64,000 bases of DNA, taken from CBDEGU01 sp965238045 (lineage in GTDB: Bacteria > Acidobacteriota > Terriglobia > Bryobacterales > UBA6623). Each line of letters opens with the position of its first letter. Position 1 is the first letter of the stretch. Made by a program: the position numbers and the translations under genes. This document shows positions 27,452 through 35,481 of this stretch, piece after piece. The notes beneath the pieces were generated by a model. It saw only the letters and a program-made list of their open reading frames with translations. It did not search any database and had not been told where the DNA came from. The stretch is taken from the NCBI GenBank assembly GCA_965238045.1, contig CBDEGU010000012.1, positions 1,922,001 through 1,986,000 on the forward strand, in the 5' to 3' direction.

Positions 27452-29836
27452 CTACCCCTCGCGCTCCCCGGAATAGTAGCGATGGTAGTCGTAGTAGTTG
27501 TCGGAGTAGCCGCGCCCGTTCACCTTCGGGTCCCAGTCGTTGAGAATCGTGCCCAGCACGGGCGTCCCGTCTTCGAGAAAGCGATCCTTGGCTGTCCGGG
27601 CGGAGTCACGGGTCGTATGCCCGGCCCGCAACACCAAAATGACGGCGTCGGCCATCCGTCCCAGCACCCGTGCGTCGGAGATCTGCATCATCGGTGGGGT
27701 GTCAACCAGAACGGTGTCAAAGTGGTCCTGCGCCCGTTGCAGCAACTCACGAGCCCGCGGGGAGTGAAGCAGATTGGCGATGCTCTGTATCCCCGGGCCG
27801 CTGGGCAGGATGAAGAGACCCGGCATCTCGGTTTCCAGCGCGATCGCTTCACGGGGCAGCTCGCTGATGGGACTTTGCTCCCGCAGGAGGTCGCTGAGAC
27901 CCCAACGATTCGGCACGTTGAAGATGTCGTGCTGCCGGGGTTTGCGCATGTCGGCGTCAATGACCAGCACCCGATGGCTGATCTCAGCCAGGGAGATAGC
28001 AAGGTTGCTCACCACGGTTGTCTTTCCCTCGCGAGGGCCGGGACTGGTGATGACCAATGTTTGGGGATGATCCCCATTGTTCCTGGCAAAAAGGATCGAC
28101 GTCAGCGTGGCCCGGAAACATTCCGCCAGCAGGGAGGGCTGGCGCTCCCAGGTAACCAGAGAGAGGGAGTCCGCTGAGGTCTGGGATCCGTTTCGCTCGA
28201 TTGCGCCGCTGCCTGCCGCCGCGGCGTCAGTCTTGCCAAGCTTCTTCCGTCGTATCTTGACCTTAAAATTGCGCCCTCCCTTCGAATGTTGAGCCGCATC
28301 GGCGCTCGAAGCGGGAATCACCCCGAGTTCGGGCACGTTCAAGTAGTCGGCCGCATCGCCCGGCTGCTTCAAGGTGCGGTCCGCCCGCTCGCGGACGAAC
28401 ACAAACACGATACCGAGGGAAACGCCCGAAAACAGCCCCAGAGCGATATTGAGCAGATGGTTCGGTTTGGAGGAGAAACGGGGGGGCGTCGCGGGATCGA
28501 ACACACGGACGTTGCTGGCGCTCATCGCCGAGGCGACCGAGGCTTCCTTCACCTTTCGTAACAGGTTGTCGTAGAGCTGCCGGCTGGTGTCGACCTCCCG
28601 CTTCAGAATGTTGTACTGAATCGCCTTGCCGGCCTGCCGGGAGACAAGCTTGGCTTGGGTGGCGTAAGCGGCCGACAACAACTTCTCGCGGCGGAGGGCC
28701 GACTCATACTCGTTGCCGACGCGCTCTATGATGTTGGAGCGCTCCTTCCCCATCGTCGCTTCGAACTCTTGGATTTGCGCCCGCACGCGTTTAACTTTGT
28801 AATGCGCCGGCGTGTAAGTCGATCTCAGCTCAGCCAGTTCGCGGCGAAGATCCGTCCGCTTCACTTGATACGCCCGCAGAGGGCCATGATCGAGGATCTC
28901 GGAGAGCGACTCCGGCGCACTCGTTTTCGCCAACTCGAACCGCGACTGCTTGGTGATGCGGTCGGCCTGTGCCTTGGAGATCTCCGCCTGCAGCTGCCGC
29001 AACTTCTCTTCCGCCACGCTCTCCTTTTCGGCGGTGAACAGCAGTCCCGTGGCTCGAGCGTACTGCTGGAGCTTTTCCTCGGATTTCTCGAGCTCGATCC
29101 GCAGGTCTTCGAGCTGGCGGCTGAGCCAATCGCCGGTACGCTGGCTGGCCTCCCAGCGGGCCACCAAGTTGTGCTCGGTGAAAGTTTCTGCCAGCGTATT
29201 GGCAAAGTCGGCCGCCAGCTGTGGGTCTGGCCATTCGGAGACGATCTCGACGACGCGGGTACCGCGCGAGGGTTGCGCCGTGTAGCTCCCTGCTGCTATC
29301 TCTAGCGCCTGTTCCCGCGGCGTGAGGGTGGTGGAGGGGGGCAGGCCGAGAGCTTTCCGCCAGGCTGAGAGGCGGCCGGATTCGTAGCGGAACTCGGGGC
29401 GTTCGGCGAGCTCCAGCTTGTCTACGACCTTCTCTAATAAGGAGCGACTCTCCAGGATCTTGATTTGGGTCGAAATTTCCAATTTGGCGGAGTTGGATCC
29501 ATTGGGGGAGGTGGGATTGACGCTGGCAAGGTCCAGAAAGTTCTCGTTAAGACTCTCGATCTCGAGGGAAGTACGGGCCTCGTAGAAGGGGGTTTGGGGG
29601 ATGCTCACCAGCAATCCGGCCAGAGCGCCCAAGAAGGCAAAGATCACAACCGTGCCTTTGTGGCGCCGTAAGATCTGCCAGTACTCGAGAAAGCTGCTGT
29701 CTCCGGCGTCGGCGAGAAAGTCGGCCTCGACTGGCCCGGCGTATTTCATGCGGGCGGGCAGAGGCGCTTCCCCGCCGTTGTTTCGCACGGTCATCTCTCG
29801 GCCCGCGTGGGCCGGCAACTCTGGCTGATCTCGCAT
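27452..29836 (-). CDS. Polysaccharide co-polymerase / BY-type tyrosine autokinase (Wzc-like)
   Basis: A 794-aa inner-membrane protein controlling polymer length and export. GGAGG precedes ATG 29836. It starts with a Wzz domain (FLEYWQILRRHKGTVVIFAF as TM1), has a long coiled periplasmic part (~180-430), and a second TM (LNIALGLFSGVSLGIVFVFV). The cytoplasmic kinase has Walker A GPREGKTT, Walker A' VLVIDADMRKP and Walker B FDTVLVDTPP. The tail has a tyrosine cluster (GYSDNYYDYHRYYSG), the autophosphorylation site of BY-kinases. A phosphatase partner is not seen in the window. Next to the Wza-like gene, as usual. Confidence 0.95.
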   Translation of the reverse strand: MRDQPELPAHAGREMTVRNNGGEAPLPARMKYAGPVEADFLADAGDSSFLEYWQILRRHKGTVVIFAFLGALAGLLVSIPQTPFYEARTSLEIESLNENFLDLASVNPTSPNGSNSAKLEISTQIKILESRSLLEKVVDKLELAERPEFRYESGRLSAWRKALGLPPSTTLTPREQALEIAAGSYTAQPSRGTRVVEIVSEWPDPQLAADFANTLAETFTEHNLVARWEASQRTGDWLSRQLEDLRIELEKSEEKLQQYARATGLLFTAEKESVAEEKLRQLQAEISKAQADRITKQSRFELAKTSAPESLSEILDHGPLRAYQVKRTDLRRELAELRSTYTPAHYKVKRVRAQIQEFEATMGKERSNIIERVGNEYESALRREKLLSAAYATQAKLVSRQAGKAIQYNILKREVDTSRQLYDNLLRKVKEASVASAMSASNVRVFDPATPPRFSSKPNHLLNIALGLFSGVSLGIVFVFVRERADRTLKQPGDAADYLNVPELGVIPASSADAAQHSKGGRNFKVKIRRKKLGKTDAAAAGSGAIERNGSQTSADSLSLVTWERQPSLLAECFRATLTSILFARNNGDHPQTLVITSPGPREGKTTVVSNLAISLAEISHRVLVIDADMRKPRQHDIFNVPNRWGLSDLLREQSPISELPREAIALETEMPGLFILPSGPGIQSIANLLHSPRARELLQRAQDHFDTVLVDTPPMMQISDARVLGRMADAVILVLRAGHTTRDSARTAKDRFLEDGTPVLGTILNDWDPKVNGRGYSDNYYDYHRYYSGEREG

Positions 29837-29854
29837 GATTCCTCCAATACCGAA

Positions 29855-30931
29855 CTAGCGACTTATCCCGCCGCGGTAGATGGCTACGCCCGCTCCAACG
29901 CTCACCAGTGCCTCGGCGGCCCGCATCGCCACGGCCTTGCCCCCGCTTCTGGGCACGAAAAGAATGTCATCTTGTTGAAGCGGGATGTCGGGCGACTTGT
30001 TTGACAGAATGTTCCTAAGGTTGATGGCGATTTCCGTGCGCTGGGCGCCCTCTTCGTGGGGACGGAGAATTTTCGAACCCTTTGGCTTTGCGGCGCGAGC
30101 GAGGCCGCCGGCCAGCGCCAGTGCCTGCAGCACCGACATGCTTTCGCGCTCGCGGAGGACAAAACCACCGGATCGTTTTACCGCCCCGATGACATAAATC
30201 ATGTCCGCGCGCGGGACGGAGATGACATCGTGCGGCTTGATGAGAACGTTCTCTTCAGGATTGCGAGCCTCCATGACGTCCTCGAGACTCACCTCGGCGA
30301 CGCTGAACTGGCCCGTGGAATTGTCCCTGGCGTTCGGCAAGGGAATGCGCCCCCATTTGAGCCGGCGGGTGATCTTGACACTGTGGCCGGCATCGTCGCG
30401 AAGCCCTCCGGCTAGCGAGAGCACTTCGACCAGCGTTTTCTGACCCTCCAGTTGATGAATGCCGGGCTCTTCCACGGCGCCAATGACCGAGACCGGCTGG
30501 CTGCGAAATTCCGTGATGCTGACCGCAACGTTCGGCTCACGAACGTAGATCTCAAGACGGTGGGTCAGCTCCGCTTCGAGTTGCTCGACCGTGAGGCCGG
30601 CCGCCCGAAACCGGCCCACCATTGGTAAATTCATGTAGCCACCCCGGCCGATCCGGATCGGGTCTGTCGAGAGTTCGTCCGCCTCCAGCACCCAGATGGT
30701 GACCTCGTCGTCCGGTCCCAGAACGTAGGTCTGGCGGAGAGGATCTTCGGGTCGCGCGGGCTGCAATTGTGGCCGGCTGGGCTCGGCGGCAGGGTCCTGC
30801 CGTATCGCCGCCGCGGTGAGCGCCGGCGGGGAGAGAATCCCGGCGGACGGCTGCTGGGCGGGCAAAGCGAGGGGCAGTAGCAGCAATACGAGGGCAGGGC
30901 AGACTAGCTTTACGGGAGTGTTTGACATCAT
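29855..30931 (-). CDS. Polysaccharide export protein (Wza-like, SLBB domains)
   Basis: A 358-aa secreted/outer-membrane export channel component. I chose ATG 30931, because GGAG lies just upstream (GGAGAAACA-ATG). Signal peptide: VKLVCPALVLLLLPLALPAQ. The Poly_export domain begins TYVLGPDDEVTIWVLEADEL and contains GGYMNLPMVGRFRAAGLTVE and REPNVAVSITEFRSQPVSVI. Two SLBB repeats follow (VIGAVEEPGIHQLEGQKTLV and VIGAVKRSGGFVLRERES), then DIPLQQDDILFVPRSG and a short hydrophobic tail. There is no lipobox Cys, unlike E. coli Wza. It is the first gene of the minus-strand polysaccharide row. Confidence 0.93.
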   Translation of the reverse strand: MMSNTPVKLVCPALVLLLLPLALPAQQPSAGILSPPALTAAAIRQDPAAEPSRPQLQPARPEDPLRQTYVLGPDDEVTIWVLEADELSTDPIRIGRGGYMNLPMVGRFRAAGLTVEQLEAELTHRLEIYVREPNVAVSITEFRSQPVSVIGAVEEPGIHQLEGQKTLVEVLSLAGGLRDDAGHSVKITRRLKWGRIPLPNARDNSTGQFSVAEVSLEDVMEARNPEENVLIKPHDVISVPRADMIYVIGAVKRSGGFVLRERESMSVLQALALAGGLARAAKPKGSKILRPHEEGAQRTEIAINLRNILSNKSPDIPLQQDDILFVPRSGGKAVAMRAAEALVSVGAGVAIYRGGISR

Positions 30932-31129
30932 TGTTTCTCCATCGGGCGGTTTCGCCATCCCACGGAAGTTGGATCAGAAGTGGATAGCCTTCATTGCAGC
31001 CGGCAAACGGGCGCGCCCGGCACCTGTCGCGGACATCGAGAGAGAGGACCCAATCGAGTGCCCCGCTAGCACCGGCGCCGCCAAGGGCTCGCAACGGCGG
31101 AGGACTCGCCGACCCGTTACCATGTTTTC

Positions 31130-32356
31130 ATGTCCCTGAAGCCGGTCTCGATCGCGCTGGGCTGCATCTTAGTCGCGTTCTCGTCGGCTGCTCTCGTCTT
31201 TCACACCTGGTTCGCTGACAACCAAGCGGCCGAACAGTTCCTCTGCCGCTACTGCTACCTCTGCGCCGATGAGCGCTTGGTTGAGTGGGCTCAAGAGCAC
31301 TCCTGGCGGGGGGGACCAGAGTCCCTGGAACGGGCCGTATCGGCGTACGAAGAACTGCTTCGACGCGACCCAGCCTCGCCTTTCCGCTGGGCTGACCTAG
31401 GCGACGCGCTCATGCAAACGGGCGATGAGGAGAGAGCCAGATATTGCCACGATCGCGCCGTCGCGCTGGGGCCCCATTCTCCTCCGATCCTGCTGCGAGC
31501 GGCGCATTTCCACTACCGGGCCGGCGAACAGGTGCCGGCTTTGCGACTGCTGGAACGGATTCTGCGGATAACCCGGGAATACGATCCACTCATCTTCAGT
31601 CTTCACAACCGAATGGACACCGCCGCCGCCGAGGTCTTGGAATTCGGCATGCCGCGGGAGCTGGACCCAGTTCGCTCCTACTTCCAGCACCTTCTCCACC
31701 GAGGTGAGCCCGCCGACCTGACCCAGGCATGGGACTGGATGTCGGCCCTTTCCTTGGCGAGGGATCCTTTACTGAGCCCCTACCTGAACTTCTTGCTCCG
31801 CGCCAAGCGCTATGACGCCGCCCTCGGCACTCTCACTGCCTACCTTCGATCCCGCGGAGAACACAGACGGATCGAGGGCAATTTTCTCTTAAACCCCGGC
31901 TTCGAATACGAACCTCTCGGAACTGCTCTCGACTGGGTGATGGGCGCCTCGAATCAGTTTGAGACGAGGCGCGATTCCGAAGTCTTCCAGACGGGTTCCT
32001 GGCCGCTGAGAATCCGATTCAGGGGGACGGAAAACGTGGACTACCGCCACCTCACGCAGAGGGTCATCGTCGAGCCGGGAAGACATCGTTTTCGGGCTCA
32101 GGTCCGCACCGAGGGAGTCACCACCGATCAGGGAGTTGGCTTCCGCATCTTTGCCGTGGACCGGACCTCGCCTCTCAAGGTGGAGACAGCGCTCAGCGCG
32201 GGAACCGCGGATTGGACGGCGATCGAGACGACATTCACGGTTCCTCGTCCTACCCGCCTCCTCGAGATCCAAGCTTTCCGCCGGCGGTCGCGAAAGTTCG
32301 ACAGCAAGATCGACGGGACAGTCTGGATTGACGACGTCTCGATTGTGAGGCGGTGA
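31130..32356 (+). CDS. TPR protein with N-terminal membrane anchor and C-terminal jelly-roll-like domain
   Basis: A 408-aa protein. An N-terminal hydrophobic helix (IALGCILVAFSSAALVFHTW) is followed by tetratricopeptide-like helices: LERAVSAYEELLRRDPASPF, WADLGDALMQTGDEERARYC and LRAAHFHYRAGEQVPALRLL. The region after ~265 (NFLLNPGFEYEPLGTALDWV ... VWIDDVSIVRR) has the opening and closing strands of a galactose-binding/carbohydrate-binding jelly roll. Its location between the NusG paralog and the Wza-like gene, on the opposite strand, suggests a periplasmic scaffold or glycan-binding accessory. No exact family recognised. Confidence 0.7.
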   Translation: MSLKPVSIALGCILVAFSSAALVFHTWFADNQAAEQFLCRYCYLCADERLVEWAQEHSWRGGPESLERAVSAYEELLRRDPASPFRWADLGDALMQTGDEERARYCHDRAVALGPHSPPILLRAAHFHYRAGEQVPALRLLERILRITREYDPLIFSLHNRMDTAAAEVLEFGMPRELDPVRSYFQHLLHRGEPADLTQAWDWMSALSLARDPLLSPYLNFLLRAKRYDAALGTLTAYLRSRGEHRRIEGNFLLNPGFEYEPLGTALDWVMGASNQFETRRDSEVFQTGSWPLRIRFRGTENVDYRHLTQRVIVEPGRHRFRAQVRTEGVTTDQGVGFRIFAVDRTSPLKVETALSAGTADWTAIETTFTVPRPTRLLEIQAFRRRSRKFDSKIDGTVWIDDVSIVRR

Positions 32357-32547
32357 GAACTCAATGGCGTCCGGCGACCGAGATTGCGGAGGTTGCTGAC
32401 CACGGAATCGAGCGATCCAACTGAAGTTCCGAGTCTCCATCGAAAAATTTCCAGAAGCCGCGGATCAACAGCACTCCGAGCTCGCCTTCCGCACCTCAGC
32501 GTACCGAGGGCGACATCGGGGTGCTGACTCCATCGGGTGCTTCGTTT

Positions 32548-33084
32548 TCACGACGCTATCGCCCGTTGCAGGATCGGGCGGATGGGGGTGACCGCGCAAG
32601 CATCGAGTTCGACCGCGATCGACCGTTGTATCAACGTCAAGCTCAACACGAGCCGGTTGACGCCATGGCGCCGCACAAAGATGCCTTTGAGACCGGTGAG
32701 GGGGCCCTCTTGAACCTGCACCAGTTGCCCGCTCTCAAAATGGCGCCTGGGCTCGATGGACATGCCTGACCCGATCGCCCTGCGCACTTGCTCCAACTCG
32801 GTTGCGTTGACCGGCACCGGTCCTTGGCCGAACCCGACCACCTGAATGATGCTGCGAACGGTGACGACCGGGGCGCGCCGGGTCACGTCAAATTCGCAGA
32901 ACAGATATCCCGGGAAAAGTGGCTTCTGGATGACCTTCGTGCGATCCGACCACGTTCGGGTCGATCTGTACCGCGGGAGGAAGGTCTGGTACCCCTTCCC
33001 GTCTAAGATCGTCTCGGCGATGGATTCCTGATTGGAGCGGACCCGAAGTGCGTACCATTGCATGTGCATGTGCTTACCCGTCAT
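32548..33084 (-). CDS. NusG-like transcription antiterminator (UpxY/RfaH type)
   Basis: A 178-aa specialised NusG paralog. I chose ATG 33084 (TGKHMHMQWYALRV); internal ATGs a few codons later are also possible. The NGN domain is WYALRVRSNQESIAETILDG, LPRYRSTRTWSDRTKVIQKP, LFPGYLFCEFD (conserved FPGYLF) and VVTVRSIIQVVGFG. The KOW domain is SGQLVQVQEGPLTGLKGIFV. Such paralogs load onto RNA polymerase at a specific leader element and keep it transcribing long glycan operons. Its own leader contains an exact ops sequence (33296-33308), and the polysaccharide row starts 1.6 kb further along the same strand. The housekeeping nusG would be elsewhere. Confidence 0.88.
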   Translation of the reverse strand: MTGKHMHMQWYALRVRSNQESIAETILDGKGYQTFLPRYRSTRTWSDRTKVIQKPLFPGYLFCEFDVTRRAPVVTVRSIIQVVGFGQGPVPVNATELEQVRRAIGSGMSIEPRRHFESGQLVQVQEGPLTGLKGIFVRRHGVNRLVLSLTLIQRSIAVELDACAVTPIRPILQRAIAS

Positions 33085-33295
33085 CGACAGACCGAATCTC
33101 CACCCCGTTGCATCGACTCGGCGACCAGCGTCGCGCCCCAAAAACCACGGGAAAAATCGGTGGAGCAGGTACGGCCAATTCTCAACGGCGAGCTATGAAT
33201 CTACGGAAACTTCATGACCGCATTGCCGCGTTGAATGTATTCGTGGTTTAGCGGCGAATTGAGAGGCTTCATCGGGCTGATCGCGGAAGTCCCGC

Positions 33296-33308
33296 GCACG
33301 CTACCGCC
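33296..33308 (-). promoter_or_regulatory. ops (operon polarity suppressor) element
   Basis: On the minus strand these bases read GGCGGTAGCGTGC, identical to the 12-base ops core GGCGGTAGCGTG used by RfaH in enterobacteria, plus one more base. It lies 212 bp upstream of the NusG-paralog start and in the same orientation. The TAG of a small upstream ORF is inside it. A random exact match next to exactly this type of gene is very unlikely, but the function in this phylum is inferred. Confidence 0.7.
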
Positions 33309-33507
33309 CTTTCAGTCCCATTCGATTGGGGCTGCGTCTCGCCCGGCTACCCTCAGCGCCCGCCAGTCCGGCGCTCGATCTCTTCGTAAATGCGGAGCGC
33401 GATTCCAGGATTTCCAGTTCCGTTGGGTGAGATTTTGCCCACTCACCTACTTCTGTACTCACCTGCTCCTGTGTGGTCCTATCGACAAGCGGGTACGTTT
33501 TCTTCAC
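33301..33507 (-). CDS. Small hypothetical ORF in the antiterminator leader
   Basis: A 68-aa hydrophilic protein from GTG 33507, preceded by AGGGAG at good spacing. It begins VKKTYPLVDRTTQEQVSTEV and has a basic C-terminus. No family recognised. Its stop TAG lies inside the ops element, so it could be a leader ORF whose translation affects pausing at ops. The ~29 bp around its start are nearly identical to those around the start of the IS256 transposase (49280-49312), so it may instead be a remnant of a mobile gene. Coding status uncertain. Confidence 0.35.
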   Translation of the reverse strand: MKKTYPLVDRTTQEQVSTEVGEWAKSHPTELEILESRSAFTKRSSAGLAGAEGSRARRSPNRMGLKGR

Positions 33508-33915
33508 GGCGGTTCTCCCTTGTGCTGAAGGTTGCCTAATTCTCTCGAAAAACAGGCTTCGGAATCGCCGCTCTCTCGACCTGGAGTGGACTAGCCAAAC
33601 CGTCCGGGGAATACTCGCGTGAGCGTCCTGAACGTGCGGAGTTTTGCGGATAGCGGACACTCGAAAACTTGCCTTGCAAGTGTTTCCATCGCACCGCTTT
33701 CAGCGATGTTCCGCTGTAACCAACCCGCGCCGCTGTTTTGGAGCACGGCTTTGGATGGACAGCGGCGGATGGTTTCGTGTCCGTACGAAGCGCCCGATTG
33801 CGTGGCGCTCGCGGCAGGGTTCGGACCGCCGGATGGTTTACAATAGCGCCAGGGACGGCGGGGCGCTGGGCCTGGCCGATCCGGGAGCAGAGTCCGCGGG
33901 AGACAGGGAGGAAAC
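33508..33915. other. Intergenic region between divergent genes
   Basis: About 400 bp between the small leader ORF (minus) and the Gfo/Idh/MocA gene (plus). TACAAT at 33838-33843, about 70 bp upstream of the plus-strand gene, could be a -10 box without a good -35. No other feature seen. Confidence 0.35.
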
Positions 33916-35199
33916 ATGGAACGAAGAACCTTCATCAAGAGCGCGGCGGGTACGATGGCGGCGCCTGGAATGGCGTTCGCGGCCGGCGGACGAGTTCTGG
34001 GCGCGAACGACCGCATCCGCGTGGCGGTACTGGGAGTGAATGGGCGCGGCAAGAGTCACATTCGGGGTTTCGAGCCTCAAAAGAATGTCGAGGTCGCCAC
34101 GCTGGTCGATCCCGACATACAGATCGCCGAGAAGAGAGCCGGCGAGTTCGAGCAGACCTACGGCCGCAAGCCGGCGGTTGTGCAGGATTTGCGCACGGTG
34201 CTCGATGACAAGACGATTGACTGCATCAGCGTCGCGACGCCGAATCATTGGCACGCGCTGGCGGCAATCTGGGGCTGCCAGGCGGGCAAGGACGTTTACG
34301 TCGAGAAGCCCGGCGCCTACAACATTTTCGAGGGGCGGCAGCTAGTGGCCGCGGCCGCCAAATACGGCCGCATCGTGCAGCACGGCGTACAGCAGCGCAG
34401 CTCGGAAGCGATGCAGGAAGGCGTTCAGATGCTGCACGACGGCGTGATCGGCGACATTTACCTGGCGCGGATTTGCATCTACAAATGGCGGCCCAGCGTG
34501 GGCAAGAGACCGTCGGCGAAACCTCCGGCGCATTTGGACTGGAATATGTGGCAGGGACCGGCCGCGGAACGGGAATATTCCTCGCGCTATGTTCACTACA
34601 ACTGGCACTGGCATTGGGACTACGGCAACGGCGACATCGGCAACCAGGGCATTCACGAGACCGATCTGATGCTGTGGGGACTCGGCGCCGGGCTGCCGAG
34701 CGAGGCCATGGCGATGGGCGGGAAGTTTCTCTGGGACGACGACAAAGAGACTCCCGAAGTGCTCACCGCGCTGCTGAAATGGCCGAAGGAAAACATCATG
34801 GGCGAGATCGCCGTCCGGCCGTGGAGCAGCAATTATGAAGACGGCGTGCGGGTGGGCAATCTCTTCTACGGCTCGAAGGGCTTCATGTTGATGAGAAATT
34901 ATCACAGCTACGAGGTCTACTTCGGCCAGAAGCGGGAGCCGGGTCCGAAGCGGGACGCGGGCGGAGACCATTTTGCGAACTTCATCAAGGCCGTGCGCAG
35001 CCGCAAAACGTCCGACCAGAACGGCCCGGTCGAGACGGCGCACCGTTCGTCGGCGCTGGCGCACATCGCCAACATCGCCTTCCGAGTGAACCGGCCTCTG
35101 CGCTTCGACCCCGCAACGGAGCGCTTTGACGACAAGGAAGCGAACGGCTATCTGAGGCGTGAGTACCGCCAGCCGTTTGTGGTGCCGGAGAAGGTGTAG
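33916..35199 (+). CDS. Gfo/Idh/MocA family oxidoreductase with Tat-like signal
   Basis: A 427-aa NAD(P)-dependent oxidoreductase, probably acting on a sugar or inositol derivative outside the cytoplasm. The start ATG 33916 follows GGGAGG. N-terminus ERRTFIKSAAGTMAAPGMAF is a Tat signal. The Rossmann motif is RVAVLGVNGRGKSHIRGF, followed by CISVATPNHWHALAAIWGCQ and KDVYVEKPGAYN (the EKP motif with the catalytic Lys). The C-terminal sheet has WHWDYGNGDIGNQGIHETDL (conserved G-x-x-x-D-x-G-x-H-x-x-D). Exported members of this family are common in Acidobacteria and Planctomycetes; the substrate is unknown. Confidence 0.92.
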   Translation: MERRTFIKSAAGTMAAPGMAFAAGGRVLGANDRIRVAVLGVNGRGKSHIRGFEPQKNVEVATLVDPDIQIAEKRAGEFEQTYGRKPAVVQDLRTVLDDKTIDCISVATPNHWHALAAIWGCQAGKDVYVEKPGAYNIFEGRQLVAAAAKYGRIVQHGVQQRSSEAMQEGVQMLHDGVIGDIYLARICIYKWRPSVGKRPSAKPPAHLDWNMWQGPAAEREYSSRYVHYNWHWHWDYGNGDIGNQGIHETDLMLWGLGAGLPSEAMAMGGKFLWDDDKETPEVLTALLKWPKENIMGEIAVRPWSSNYEDGVRVGNLFYGSKGFMLMRNYHSYEVYFGQKREPGPKRDAGGDHFANFIKAVRSRKTSDQNGPVETAHRSSALAHIANIAFRVNRPLRFDPATERFDDKEANGYLRREYRQPFVVPEKV

Positions 35200-35255
35200 C
35201 CAAGCCGTCCGAGTGCCGGCCGGAGCACCGTTCAGCCCGTTCCATCACTGCCTGT

Positions 35256-35384
35256 GAGCGGACGGGCGAGCCCTGGCGCCTGCCGCCGGAGCTGATGTGC
35301 GGGGTGCAGCGCGAAAAGACGTGGTATTCGGAGCGGCGCGAGTGTATACTGTGACCGTGCCAGGGCCAAAATGGAAATCCTGGT
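35256..35384 (+). repeat. 130-bp imperfect direct repeat flanking the ADOP gene, left copy
   Basis: Starts GAGCGGACGGGCGAGCCC and ends in ATGGAAATCCTGGT. About 80% identical by eye to 38175-38304. Both copies contain TATACT (here 35345-35350) and a CCAGG...CCTGG inverted repeat around an ATG. Here the ATG opens only a five-codon frame (MEILV, stop). Confidence 0.8.
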
Positions 35385-35481
35385 TTAATTACTAGGGACG
35401 TGTGTGCGGACCGCACGCTGCTCGGACCCGCGGCATACGCCGGACACCCGTCTGGTCTGGACCCCCACTGGAGGCGCGGCG

